This document shows, in pieces, positions 36,361-48,569 of a stretch of 64,000 bases of DNA. The notes beneath the pieces are model-generated. The model was not told the DNA's origin, ran no database searches, and saw nothing but the letters and a program-made list of their open reading frames with translations. The DNA lies in assembly GCF_028769735.1 (NCBI RefSeq), contig NC_088177.1:16122599-16186598 (forward strand), written 5' to 3'. The first letter of the stretch is position 1. Each line of letters opens with the position of its first letter. Made by a program: the position numbers and the translations under genes. This stretch comes from Zonotrichia leucophrys gambelii. Lineage: Eukaryota; Chordata; Aves; Passeriformes; Passerellidae.

Positions 36361-39300
36361 CTCTTCCCCAGAGCCTGCTTTTTCAGATCTGCCCTTTTCC
36401 AGAGGCGTGTTTAACCTAAATAAAATTAAGGGCTCCTCTTCTGCCATGAACAATATTTTCACTTAAAAAGATAAAGCAAAATACATGCCATCAGGGAAAG
36501 ATTTAATCAAAGAGGGAAAAAATATAAATTACTTTCTATTTCAGAAAGCGATTCTTGGAAGCTGTCAAATCTAAATTGGTTTTATTTGGCTTTTGACCTT
36601 TCCTGCATCAAAGCACCTGAATTCAGAGGCCAGCTCAGTATCATGTGTACAAGTGGAAAAGTTGACATGTGTACCCTCCAAGCACTTCACAATCAACTCT
36701 TGTGATCTCCAGAGAAGAAAATAGGCACAAGACGCAGATTACAACACCAGTTAGAAAACCCAAACCAGAATTGAAGCCTTACATCTGAGAGACGTTTTTA
36801 AAGGCTATAAAGAGGACTAAGTGGCACCAAAGATTTGGTAGAGTGTGTGGACTTTTTTTTTGCTCCAGAGAACTGTGGGAAGCTGTGTACATCAGATTAC
36901 TGGCAAGACCTTTACACTCAGAGCTCCTCAGGCGGTTGGGACTGTGCTTATGCCAAGCTCTAGATAATATCAATGCTCTGGAAAATTCATGGCACGTTAT
37001 GGGAAGAGATCCTGCACCTCATGCAAACAGCATCATGTTTGATGCCAAGCACTTCAGAGCATCTCAAACTGAGGCACAGGGAGGTAGGAGAAAGCATCCA
37101 CAGCCACATGCACACTGCTGAAATTATGTTGTTACAAGATATTCCACACTCAGGATATTCTGCAGTTTCAGTAATTCAGGACAGTATCTCTTTTATGCAG
37201 GGTCATTTAAGTCTGTTTCTTTAATGAAAGAAGATGGTTACAAATCTAATTATTTCAGTTAAAATCTTTGGCTAGTCCTTTAGAAGCAGGTCCCTGACCT
37301 CTTTTTAACTGTGAAATGGTAAATTTCAATGCATGTATATACATAGATATATATACACATATAAATTTATATATCTGTGACCTAAGTGCTGAAATTACTA
37401 ATCTCTTCATATTTGCATGGAAATAAAATATCTTAGAATACTGCAGGTTCCATAGATTTGCCTAAATTCTGCTACATTTTTTAGAAAAGAAAAAGAAATA
37501 CAGGAAAGAATCCTTATTCCACTGAACTAACTATAGATGCAGAGCCAGAACCTCTAGGCATAAATCAGCATAAATCTGTTGCAGATAGTGCTAATGGAAA
37601 TAGTGATTTATACCAGCTGAAGTACCACCCCATCTCATTTAGAATTGTTTGCAAAGACTTTCTGTGTCAAACACTGCCTACATTTATTTGCTGAAGCTGT
37701 CCTACTAACTTTAATTGAATCAATTCCTTAAATCGAGCAGAGTTTAGCCTGTCTTCTTGTATAACTTATGTATAATGAAACAAATGTTCTGCAAATACAC
37801 CAAATAACAAAATAAACACTGATCAATCTGAACAGAAACATGTATTTGTTGAATTCTGGAGCCAGGTAGTTTGCAGTTTTTATTACCTGCACTTTGTAGT
37901 TTATATGATAGCACTTTTGTATATACAAGCTTTTGCTAATGTCTGAGAGAGTACTTTGGGTGATTTAGGAAAGAGAATATTTAAAAATGCAAACATCCAC
38001 AACTTTTCTTCATTTCTACACATTTTCTTTTGAAATGATTCACACTTCCTCTTCTAAACGAAACTGTTTATGCACACTTCTTTAGCAAAACTGAGTTCCT
38101 ATAGCTACATTGTTTCTGAAGCTTTACATGCCTATTTCAGAAAAAGGCTCATTAGCCACACAGAAAAACTTGCTACTCAGAGCTTGTTTCCCAACAGCAT
38201 CCACAGTTACAGGGCAATAACTTAAATAATCTTTTAAACACCACTGTTCCTGTCTCTCAGCTCCTTTGAAATTTGAGTTGTGTTGTGCATTTTTATTCTT
38301 AGGATATTAACCTTGAATTGTATGCTTGAACCAAAACAGAGGCACCTAAAAAGTCTTCTTACTTTTCTTTAGACTTTGAAAGTCCACAAGAAATTGGAAT
38401 TTAGTTGCCAGCTCCAAGCAGCCCAGATCAGAGCCTGCACATTTGCCCTGGGCACAGGTTAGATGCAGTTTTCACACCACATTTGTGCTGAACAAAACTC
38501 AAGGACCTTCAAACCCCACTTCTCCCACCCAAACATCTGGAGTTGTGCATGCATTTGGCAGTTATCCTCTAAACAGGAAAACCTCTTTAGATCAGGTTTG
38601 TCACATGCAGTTTGGATGGTCAGCAGGAATGCACTCAGGATCACTGTATCTGTTACAATTTTAAGTGAGTACTGTAGGAATAGGTGGAGGTTTTTAATAA
38701 GAAAATACACTTACATCTAGACAGTCACAAAAGATGGCTTTGGCTATTCATAAAATTATGTCTCAAAAGTTACAGCAAATTTATGAACCCAAATTGACAC
38801 CTTAATACTATTATTATTTGTTCAACATAATAATAAACCAGACTGACTTAAACTCATATGAACAAAACTAATAGAAGACAGACAAGCCAGAAACAGACAT
38901 ATTTATACACGCATTGGGATTTACTTTCAAAATCAATTTTTAAAAGCATCCCCAAAAGACTTATTTTTCAGTGTATCACTGTTAGCCTCAATCTCTTTTC
39001 CTACCTATTAGAACTGGAGTGGAGAACAACTGAAATACTCTCTTCAATCACTCTCTTATCTCTTTTGGGGAGCATCCACATCTATGCAGCATGATAGCTG
39101 CAACCATGACCCCCAATAGTAATATATATTCTCTTTGTTAAATTCTTGTTTCTGGCCTTTATTGACAGTCCTTTGGAGACTGAGTTTCTCAAGCAGCTGT
39201 TATAGTGGCACAAAAGCTGAGATGATAGCACTCTATTACCTTAAAGAGGAAATACTTAACAAAAATTATAGTGCAAACTTTCTTCTCACTATCTTAGCAC

Positions 39301-39695
39301 AGCACCACTCTAACTCCATTAATATTCTCAAAATTATTCTCTTTATATACTTTAGCAAACCTCAAGAATTTCCACTTACATCGCTAGGTGATCAAACAAT
39401 TAAACAGATGGATACCCTGGATAAGGAAGGTGGTCTGTCCTCAAAGTTGTAGCTGACCTTTCTGGTGACCTGAGAAAGGTCATTCCATTGCTTTCATCAC
39501 TTTCTGATCCTGCTTTTTTCTGTCTGTCTCTTACCCTGCTTTTATACAGTGCTGGTTGCACCGGTGTTTCTGTTTACTAGACATTAAAAAAAAAAAAAAA
39601 TTCAAGCCCATTTAAAAACTAGAAGAGATACAAAGCTGACCTTTTCATTGCTTCATCCAGCTCGTGTGCAGCACCCTGGACTACATGGTTGTGAT
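36361..39695. other. Gene-free unique stretch
   Basis: No gene or recognised repeat is seen, apart from a degenerate TA-rich simple repeat at about 37333-37375 and a run of about 15 As near 39586-39600. Open frames are short. Confidence 0.6.
37333..37375. repeat. TA-rich simple repeat
   Basis: Imperfect ATATAC/ATATAT units over about 40 bases. Confidence 0.75.
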
Positions 39696-39915
39696 TTATC
39701 CGTGTACATTAGTCTTACAATCAAATATCCCAATTTCATACACACCAGAGCCGTGGGCTCAGAAATAGCCCATCGATCAGGCCCTATTGTAAATATAATA
39801 TGACACACAGTGCAGATCAATATTCTGCTGTGCCTGCTACTACAATGCAGAGTGCGAGCAAATCATTATTTTTAGCTCTTAATAACTAGAGGAGCTTAAT
39901 TTCATCATTTTAAAG
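39696..39915. promoter_or_regulatory. Candidate conserved non-coding element
   Basis: About 220 bp of CpG-poor, repeat-free, motif-dense sequence (CCCATCGATCAGGCCC, TATTGTAAATATAATATGAC, GCTCTTAATAACTAGAGGAGCTTAATTTC). It contains Fox-like (TAAATA), homeodomain (TAAT) and ATCGAT cores. The style suits an ancient enhancer. Conservation is not testable here. Confidence 0.25.
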
Positions 39916-40250
39916 GTGAAGAGAGGTGTTTGAAAAACAACCCCATTAGTGGGCACTGTGTGAGCCCCCATCAGTGTGGGGATGGAGCAGACAACAGCCA
40001 CAGACAGGCACTGCACGAGCCCATTTTCTGTTCATGAGCCCAAGGCATGGCCACTGTTGTGCTCCCCCTGTGCAGCCACTCTCTGCAAAGGCAGAAGTGC
40101 CTTTTCTGCCAAGATTTCCAGAGCCCCAGGACGTTTGGGGAAGGCTGAGTGCAGGTTTGCACTTGCACCCCTGCTGGGCAGGCTGGGTGCAGTCCCTGCC
40201 CTGATGTGTTGCATTCCATACACAGAGCCTGGATGAATTTCTTCTCTATG
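39916..40250. other. GC-richer patch open in several frames
   Basis: Open frames of 76-86 codons overlap on both strands between 39971 and 40271. This is the mark of a GC-rich, stop-poor segment and not of a gene. CpG is scarce, so it is not a CpG island. No exon signals fit any frame. Confidence 0.55.
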
Positions 40251-41794
40251 GAGCTGCAGACGAGATGACACAGGAACAGCTCAGTAAAGAGACCTCAATT
40301 TGCTACAAACAATTCCCTGCTTTTTCTCGTAACATCTCCCATTTTCATCCTCTCCTTCCCAAAACTGAGAAAACCCAAATAAACTGACAGGGACTCACTG
40401 AACTGAGATTTTCCCCTCAAGGACAACAAATCCAATAAATTAACAAACCAGCAATTTATGAAACAGAGAAAACAAAAAAGCAAACCAGTAAGATAACCAA
40501 GATTAAAAAAAAAGTCAAGTCAACAACTTCAGTAACACTTAGGAAACCTTTGCTAATGAACAACTACTAGGACGAGTTTATTCCCTTTAATGAAGTTGCC
40601 TCCCTTGAAATCTGAGAATGCCAAGGCCTAGGACACCTGGTCAACTTTCTGAGGCTGATCACCAAGGCGTTACCCACACTGCATTGAAACCCAACTGCCC
40701 AAGCTGCCAGTGGTTCACTCAAAAATTCATGTGCACAGGAATGATCACCTGTAAACGTCCTTTTAGATGTAGATGCCACTGATTTTATTTAGTTAAAACT
40801 GGCCTCAGGTGATTGTCTTTTCTGTTTTCCTAAACATTAATTTCTGGTGTTTGAACTTCATTTCCAATGTTCTAACTTCAGTAATTGCTGCTTTAATCTT
40901 TTGCAGCTTCACATGTTCTTGGTAATAGAGAATAATAAATGTAAATGTAACATTTAGGCCATCAGTAATTTATCCTGGGAGAGCAGTTCAAAGGGAGCAT
41001 CAGCTTGAAACTATTGGTTCGTTTGTGAAGTTTGAGGCAGGAGACCCAACTGTCATTTGACTTCAAGGAGCCTTTGTACGGGACTAATTATAAGACAAAG
41101 CCACTGGACTCATACTGATTAGTTATTTATATTTTTGATGAAGTTATCTGCAGTTATTTTTTGATCTCTAATTAGAGGTGACCTCTAAAGCATGGGTTTG
41201 CTTCATTTTCCGGAAGAGCAGCTCAGGAATCATTCTATCACTCACTTAAAGTAAATACCACAGTGATTTCAACACTCCCTAGAGCTGATTCTTAGTGAAC
41301 AAGAGAAGAAAAACATCTGATTAAGTTCCCAGAGCTGGCTCTCTGAGTGGCCGAGGACTTTTTTAAAATATGTCACACAGATGGAAAATGTTTTCTAGTA
41401 ATATCCACAGCGAGCCACGACACTCTCTTTTAGATCCTTCATAATTTGTGAGACAGAATTAACAGCTGTTTTTAAAGTAAAATATAACCCATGGGAAATA
41501 GGAGGAGAGGATGAATCCTGATGCTTCACTTTCTGACATTCTCAGACCAGGAAAGGAAAGGTTTCATTTTTGTCATTTAAATGCTAATATAATTTCATGA
41601 CCACCTGTCACACCATAAAATGTTTTCCGTTGCCTTAATCACATTCTGCTCTCCTCAGCAGAAAATCAGCTGATGCTAAAATACCAAAAGATTATTAGGA
41701 AACTTTTACTTTTATGGGTAGATCGTTTGGTATATAAGAATTATCTACTTGGGGCAATCTCTTAATTAAATGCTGATGCGTGCAGCAGTCACTT
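40251..41794. other. Gene-free stretch with enhancer-like blocks
   Basis: No gene is seen. The parts at about 40900-41260 and 41580-41740 look like conserved non-coding DNA: TAAT-rich and repeat-free, with the overlapping palindromes at 41166-41188. A CR1 fragment follows. Confidence 0.5.
41166..41188. promoter_or_regulatory. Two overlapping palindromes (TAATTA core and AGGTGACCT core)
   Basis: CTCTAATTAGAG (41166-41177) is a perfect 12-bp palindrome with a homeodomain TAATTA core. It overlaps TTAGAGGTGACCTCTAA (41172-41188), which has perfect 8-bp arms around a single G and contains AGGTGACCT, opposed nuclear-receptor-like half-sites. Sharing the TTAGAG segment means the two folds or factor sites are mutually exclusive. 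Confidence 0.45.
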
Positions 41795-42067
41795 TCCAGT
41801 ACCGGGGAGAACAAACTGATGTGCTCGATGGCCTCAAGGAGCACTGGGGGACTTTTAGATTAGATATTAGGAAAAATTTCTGCACAGAAAGGATTGTCAA
41901 TCATTGGAACAGGCTGCCCAAGGAAGTGGTGGAATCATCATGCTTGGAAGCATTGAAAGAATGTGTGAATGTAGGGTATGAGGACATGGTGAACATGGTG
42001 GTGGCACTGGGTTAACAGTTGGACTTCATGGTCTTGGAGGGATTTTCCAACCCTAATGATTCCATGG
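41795..42067 (+). mobile_element. CR1 LINE, 5'-truncated 3' fragment (plus strand)
   Basis: This holds the carboxy end of the CR1 reverse-transcriptase ORF and its 3' UTR. The frame at 41770-42015 contains the family signature LDIRKNF and then NHWNRLPKEVVES, the usual last conserved block of CR1 ORF2. The frame then ends, and the 3' UTR reads 'gttggacttcatggtcttggagggattttccaaccctaatgattcc', with a single remaining terminal octamer. Only about 270 bp remains, so it is not mobile. It is in the opposite orientation to the copies at 7.06, 12.5 and 16.9 kb. Confidence 0.93.
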
Positions 42068-45000
42068 CCAGCACCAAGAGTGAATTTACAGCTCTCCATC
42101 CCTAACTTCTGCTACTTTCAGTAATGAATGCCCCATCCATGGGTAGAACAATATTCCTTTGCTGCAATGGATGAGATGACTGACTCCCTCCTGTAGAAGC
42201 TTCCCCAGAAGTGAAGCACCTTTCTTGTATTTTAGGGACACAACAGACACAAACTGCCTTCTCTATGTCTTTCTTCTGATTATAAATATAGTGTATTTTC
42301 AGCTGTTTTGACTAGACACTGTTTTCAAGTAATTAAGTTGAAAAAAAACCAAGGTGCCTGGCAGTATCTTTTCAAAAAATAGGAAATAGCAAAGACACTA
42401 AAATATTCCTGGAAGGAAGCAAGGGATGAAAAACTGGAAGGAGCAGTCCCACAGATATTGAACAGATCTGCTTTTAGAATACAGCAGAAAGGTTTGGTCT
42501 GATAAACCCTGATGAGTGGTGTCAGCCACAGAGGTTCACGAATATGAGCAAAACTGCTGTGCTATGCCGTATTACTTCCCTGATTTCTTCCCATTTGAGT
42601 ACCTTATTCAAGGAAATATTTGCTACCAAATCTTTTTTTATAGTAACTGTTAATAAAATCCTCCAGCAACACATGTTTTTGCAACTTCAGAATATTCTGG
42701 ATATTGTTTCCTATTCTTCTTACGTGAGGATATAGCATAAAATACTTTTACCTTCATCATCTTAGGAGATAACATACTCTACTTAGTATGGTAGGAAAAT
42801 TATAAAATATCATCATTATTTTTAACAGAAATAATGATGCATTCAAATTTAGTATTGTAAAAAGAAATTTAGTCATATTCTCCCAGTGAGCTCGCTAGCT
42901 GGACAGGCCAAATATAACTAAATGGATTAAGTAAATGCTGTTAAATTTATTTTATCATTGAGACTAACCATATAATGATAACATGGTTAATCTATAAACA
43001 CATGCCAAATGTTATTTTCCTAATGTATACTAATAACAATGGTTTTTTTAACCTCACGCCTTAGCATCATCTCAGATGATGCTCTTGCCTAGAACAGAGG
43101 TACTCAAAGACTGAAAATCTAGCTCTCAGGTTCTCATCTTCCTCTTTTATTCTTCCTACAAGTCTTAGCGAAGAATGACTCTTCAGTCTCCCACAGAGGT
43201 TTTTCTGCAGACCCAAGTGACATTAAACAATCTCTATCAAGCACTGACAGCAGATTTCCCCAAATTGCTCCTAACTCTATTACTGTCCTTAATGGAACAG
43301 CACAGCTCGAGCAGTTACGACTGCAGCCAGCACAGGCACTACTCTGGTCTGGGATTTGATCTCTAACAATTTGATGATCTGGCCTTATTACCAATTCAAC
43401 AAATTCTAGCTCTTTTTAATCTCAAGCTTACTCCATTGCAGTTGAATTAGTTATTAATTTCTCATATAAACTGAAAATAAAAAAAAATAAGGCCTTCAGA
43501 AAGACTGGATTTTTACAGTTTTTTTCTAAATTCCTACTCCAGTGCTGAAAGATGCAAATTGTTCCCAGATATTTCTGAACAGACCCACAGTTTTAACTGT
43601 AACTGGTTATTAGGAGTACATTTAAAAATGGCTTGTAATTTTTCTTTATGTTTCAGAGGAACCATGCACCCAAAGTGCAAAAAAATAAGGTAATTTTCCA
43701 GGCTCCCTCATTACTATTGATTTGTCTCCATCACTGCTACAATGAATATGAATTTTTCAATGGAAACTACCCTTTCAAAGCATAGCTAACTATTTCTAAC
43801 AAAAAGCCCTGATTATGCAAGATAGATGGAGTTTTTGCGTTTTGGTGGAGTTTTTTCAGCATGTTCCAAGTCTTACATTATAACATTATTAGAAAAAGCT
43901 AATGGCTCAAATTATTCAATCGAATTGAACTGTGTGCTTGAACAAGGCTACATGATTCTTGCCATAGGAGCCACACTGACTTTGGAGTTCATATTAATAT
44001 TTGTTTTGAAGCCAATGTGACAGCATTTTGACAGTCCCTTTGACACGTTGCATTTTTTCATTCTAAGAGCTCCAAACAAAACACAAGAAACTACTGAGTG
44101 GTGCAGAATCTTGCACTTGCACTTTCAGCAAATGTTGCAGACAGTTTCATTGGTGTCTTTCCCATCACTAGGAAACAAACAAAGCCTCATCCATTGGTAA
44201 AGCAAATGTAAGTTAGATTTCATGGGTACATTGGAACTTCTGGGTCCTTTGGCAAAGATTCTGCAAGTCTAAGATGAAGATAGTATGGTACTAGTTGTAT
44301 GACAACAAATCTTCCCAAGTGATAACACAGTGTTTTTCACAATGTCTAACTTCTCAGTATCAGGGTGATCGTTCCACTTCGTTATTTACGTTTGCTGCAG
44401 CACTTCCAATCCTTGGCAATGAGCTGGCAGCAACAGAACCTGCACATAAATCACCCAGGTGTCACAGTGGTAGATATTAAAAAGTCAAGGCTTGCCACAG
44501 CACTGGAATAGTTATGTCCTATTTTTAAAATACTGGTGCCAGTCTTCTCCCTTATGTGACTGCTGAAGTGAAACCTTCAGCAATTCTGGACCATAACTGT
44601 AATTGTAAATTTTAAAAAAATTATTCAGTATACTTTGAGCAGGTATTTATTATGCAGACCACACACACTTCTATATGTGATGGTGTTGCACATGAAGTAT
44701 TCATAACTGGGAGTGTCTGATGGCTGCAATATGTAAAGTCACTCTGTTGTACATTATATGCAAAAAAAAAAAACACCAAAAACCAACGTAACCTCTTATA
44801 TAATAATCTAAAACAACTTTTCCTTCCCTAAAAAAGAAGCTACAGGACACTGGCCAGCTTTTAAACCTCAGAGCTAGTACTTGATTGCACCAAGGCCTCT
44901 GCCACTTCCCTTTTTACAGTACCAAGCAGAAAAAACTTGTCAAAACAAGCTAGAGCTGAGCATGTGATTGGAGACAAACTGTCGCCTAATTTTTCTCCAT

Positions 45001-46200
45001 CCAAATGGCAATCTGAGGACAGCACGGTTTTAGTATTTGCATACTAAACAGATGTTGGTATTAATTATTTGGTGAATCCTGAGAGACATCAGCAGCATAC
45101 AAAAAAATCAACATATTTACACTGTCAGAAACAGCTCTGAAAGAAAAGACAGTAAACACAGATTAAATTAATCTGAGAGGTCCATCCACGGTAGGCAAAT
45201 ACAACTGACAATTGGAATGGGGATGCCTAACTGAGCAGAATCAAACAATCCATTTTTGCATATAATTTTTTAAAGACCATCATATACACCAGTGTTGGCA
45301 GATTTACAAAAGCAGTGCTAGGCCAAGAGACTGGGACAACCACCTGGATGATCAAGGAAGAGGAATCAGGGTTCAAAGCTTCTGTCACAGTTTGGGGTTG
45401 GATTTCCTGAGGTACATTTTCCAAGCTGAATCTTTTGCTAAAGCTTCGCTGCGAGGTCCAGCAGACTTCTAACTGAGGCTGTGAGAAGTTTTTCCTGGAT
45501 TGGCAATTAAAATCGCATTAATTAAAACCAAGTTCAAAGTTTGAGAAAGAAGAACGAAATAGATATTTGTTTCACATGATCTACAATAAGGGTTTGTATT
45601 TTGCTTCCTCACTGAAGACACTGGTATTTTTTAATTGGTTTGATTGATCATCAGAGAAGCAGCCAAGTTTGGAAATTGTGAGCAAGGCCTACTCTAAAAT
45701 GTGGAAAACCCCCCAAACACATGAAACAGTTCCAGATCAAAGGTCCAACTAGCACAGGCAATTCTGACAGTATCCAAAAGTGGATCCCAAGGGCACAGGG
45801 AAAAGCACACACCATCTCCTTTGCTCCAGCATCCAAACATTTCCTGTTCAGGGGCTTTTTCAGTCAGGTATAGTTTCTATGTACTGAGTAATTATCTATG
45901 GGTTTATTTTCCCCTGAACTGTCCTGAAACCATGCAAACTTCTGGCATTCCTGGTATCCCTTTTGTGTCTTCCTAAACTCAGATGCTTTTAACAGAAAGA
46001 ATAGTCTTCATCTGGTCTGAGCACAGCTGCAGTATCACTGAGGGGCTCCAATTTTGTACTGGAAGTGGGAATGCTATCCTGCTTCTCCAAATGGCTCACC
46101 ACTCTACAAACCTCCTTCACTTCCCCAGTTGTTTCTTTTCCAGACTCAGATTTGCCTGATCAATCATTCTTTAGAAGGCAGCCTCATGTCCCCAGAAAAG
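42068..46200. other. Gene-free unique stretch
   Basis: No gene is recognised. Items of note are a 21-bp near-perfect inverted repeat at 43063-43083 and an A run near 44760. The 64-codon frame at 43826 has a hydrophobic end but no family resemblance. Confidence 0.6.
43063..43083. repeat. Inverted repeat with 10-bp arms (AGCATCATCT C AGATGATGCT)
   Basis: Two exact 10-bp arms flank a single C. Arms of this length with a 1-nt spacer are expected well under once in 64 kb of random sequence. It could be a dimeric factor site or a small cruciform. It has no T run and no RNA-gene context. Confidence 0.7.
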
Positions 46201-46354
46201 TGACTCACTTTTGATGTGCAAAGAAAGATCAGAGGACAGATCCTCCTGTTCTAAATTCCTCAGAAAAACCAGTCTGGATCATGATATCCTGAACTGCTTG
46301 TCTGCCATGAGGCACTGGCTTAACAACCTTTGCTTTTCCATGACTCAAAGCACT
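46201..46354 (+). repeat. Unrecognised repeat, copy A (about 154 bp)
   Basis: It begins TGACTCAC, continues GTGCAAAGAAAGATC, GAGGACAGAT, CTAAATTCCT and GAGGCACT, and ends around GACTCAAAG. It aligns with 47111-47266 over its whole length in the same orientation at roughly 75% identity by eye. I cannot place it in a known avian family; it has no CR1 or LTR signature. Confidence 0.8.
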
Positions 46355-47110
46355 CAGTCCTAACACCTGGCCAGGCCATTTCACCCTGCTGAAACCAGGA
46401 GGGACTGACTCCCACGGAACTTCCATTTCCACTGGCATCAATGATTTACAAACTGTCCCTGTTTGCCGTATTGCCAAGCTGTGACAAACATTTTTTCCAT
46501 CTCATTGCAGACTGTATTTCTATATTCCACAGAGCTGAATGTTTCTGCACCAGGACCATCAGCCATGGAGCAGCAGCCACAGCACATTCACACAAGTTTG
46601 CTGCCCTCTGTGCCTCTCCAGGGATGTACTGGCAATGGAACTCCCTGCTCTGATTTTGCTTCTGTCCACAGGAGACTGAGGCAATGGAGCTGAACCCAGA
46701 GCTGCTGCTGGGGTTTGTGTGGAGAGGAAGTCACTACACCTGACCCAGAGGTCTTCACTCTGAAGTGTGCTGGGACACAGATGTGACCTGTGTTTGCCTG
46801 CTGCCCTCCCCAGTGACAGGAACCAATAATGGGGCATTTGGAACAAGGCTATGTATTGACTATAAATATTCCAGGTGATGCAATTTTCTTCAAGTTGCCA
46901 AATTCTTGTTCTGAACTCAGAAATGCCATTCTGCGTCTGCATCAGGCAGCTCTATATGTAAAAAAAAGCTTCCAGTGGAAAATACCTTGGATTCATTAGA
47001 GCATCTGTATGGGAAGGCATTAAAGCATCATGTTCCTCACACGTGGAATTCTACAATTCCAGCTGTTAATTAAATCACTATATTCTCAATTTAAGCTATC
47101 TTAGCATAAC
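46355..47110. other. Sequence between the two repeat copies
   Basis: Unique sequence, moderately GC-rich at 46560-46800, with overlapping open frames on both strands (up to 127 codons) and no domain. It shows no relation to either repeat copy. Confidence 0.55.
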
Positions 47111-47266
47111 TGACTCACACTTTTAGTGTGCAAAGAAAGATCGGAGGACAGATTGCCTACTCTAAATTCCTTTGAAAAACTAATTCAAATCATAATATCC
47201 TAGACTGATTCTCTCCTGTGAGGCACTCACCTAACAATCTATTCTTTTACATAAGTCAAAGAGCAA
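47111..47266 (+). repeat. Unrecognised repeat, copy B (about 156 bp)
   Basis: Partner of the copy 910 bp upstream, with matching start TGACTCAC, internal GTGCAAAGAAAGATC and CTAAATTCCT, and end near AGTCAAAG. It is richer in A and T than copy A. Sequence on either side does not match, so the homology is confined to this unit. That suits two insertions of one element, or an old duplication whose flanks have decayed. Confidence 0.8.
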
Positions 47267-48429
47267 TTCAATTTTAAAACCATAGACCTTGAAATTTTAC
47301 AACCAGCCCAATTATCATTTTAAAAACTGATGATTTAACCATTAAAGTATACCTAATTAGAAGTGTCATATGTGCCTAATTTATATAAATGCTACTTAAA
47401 TTACAATGAAATGGATTAGTTTTCAAGATAATCATATGTAAAATATAACTTAATAATTTCAAATACTGAAGTTTATCCCTATAACTCTATTTGTCCTCCT
47501 TTCCTGGGATGGAGTACCAGTTGGTCATATTTCACCAATGACAGGGTTGAAGTGCAGTATTAATGGAACCTTAACCCAAAATTTCTGAAACACAGAAATG
47601 GGAAGATGCTCTGAAGCATATCTGTCCCAAACAACAGACACTGCTTATCACCATATCCAATACCATTGTCAATATTGTTTTTTTCAGAGAAACAGAGGGC
47701 AAAGAGACACCATTTCCAAGACACACAGCGAGGACAGACTCACAGAAATCTATGATTTTTTTTTTTCCTTTACAGTAAAAGAACCTGCCTGTTTTTTTCT
47801 CTGTATTCAACTGACTACATTGATAGCTTCAGTCTGTAGGTATTGAATGCTAAAACATTCTACATCATTTTGCTGCCTTTAGAATAACATTTATTACAGA
47901 TAACATTGAAAAACATTTTATATTTTCATGAACAAAAGTGTTAAGATGCCTTCACAATTACTGTGTAATAACATAGCATTTATTCTGCTCTGGGTGATGA
48001 ATTTGTTCTTTCATGTAATGAGCTGTCATGATTTTCTTTATTGTTTTTTTGTACTGAGCAAGGAGTTGCAATCAAGTAGGTGCCTAGGCTAGCTTGTCCC
48101 CAGAGCAGTATTTGATATGCAAAATACAACTTATTAGTTTTCAATTTGCCACTAGCTTAGTTAAAAGATGCAGTTAAAATTCCTCAGCAGCAGGTAACAC
48201 TTCAGCATTATAAAATGGTGTTGCAAGTGATGCGTAAAGAAAAAACCCAGTGCAAATTCAGCTTCATCAGCTTTCACCCAAGTTGCAGTTTATATCACTT
48301 GTGAAAGACAGTAGGAACAATGCAATTTACCTGCAACTCCAACACCAAACTGAAAAGGCCAGGACAGTTTATTGTCAGCACATTTAACTGGTTCCAAGGT
48401 GTGCAGGGGCAGCTAGTTAAAAGATGAAT
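47267..48429. other. Gene-free unique stretch
   Basis: AT-rich, with no gene and no recognised repeat. Confidence 0.6.
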
Positions 48430-48560
48430 TTGTGGTACATCGGTCCTTTCTTACTGGACGGTAATTAAGAGGGAGAAGGTGAGGATGGTTGCTGAGACAA
48501 TGAAGATTCAGAAGTGGATTCATGTCCATTACAACCGGAACAGACAGTATTTAATGCGCT
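48430..48560 (+). pseudogene. Weak endogenous-retrovirus pol (integrase C-end) remnant
   Basis: One plus-strand frame is open from about 48433 to a stop at 48569 and contains a Trp-Ile-His tripeptide preceded by a short beta-strand-like hydrophobic/charged stretch and followed by basic residues. This recalls the small SH3-like domain at the carboxy end of gammaretrovirus-type integrases. No RT, RNase H, env or LTR is visible nearby, so at best this is an isolated, broken fragment. The resemblance is short and may be coincidental. Confidence 0.2.
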
Positions 48561-48569
48561 GCATCAAAT

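Noticed and set aside
39971..40271. Four overlapping 76-86 codon frames
   Set aside because: Open in several frames on both strands at once because stops are rare in GC-richer DNA. No splice or start context.
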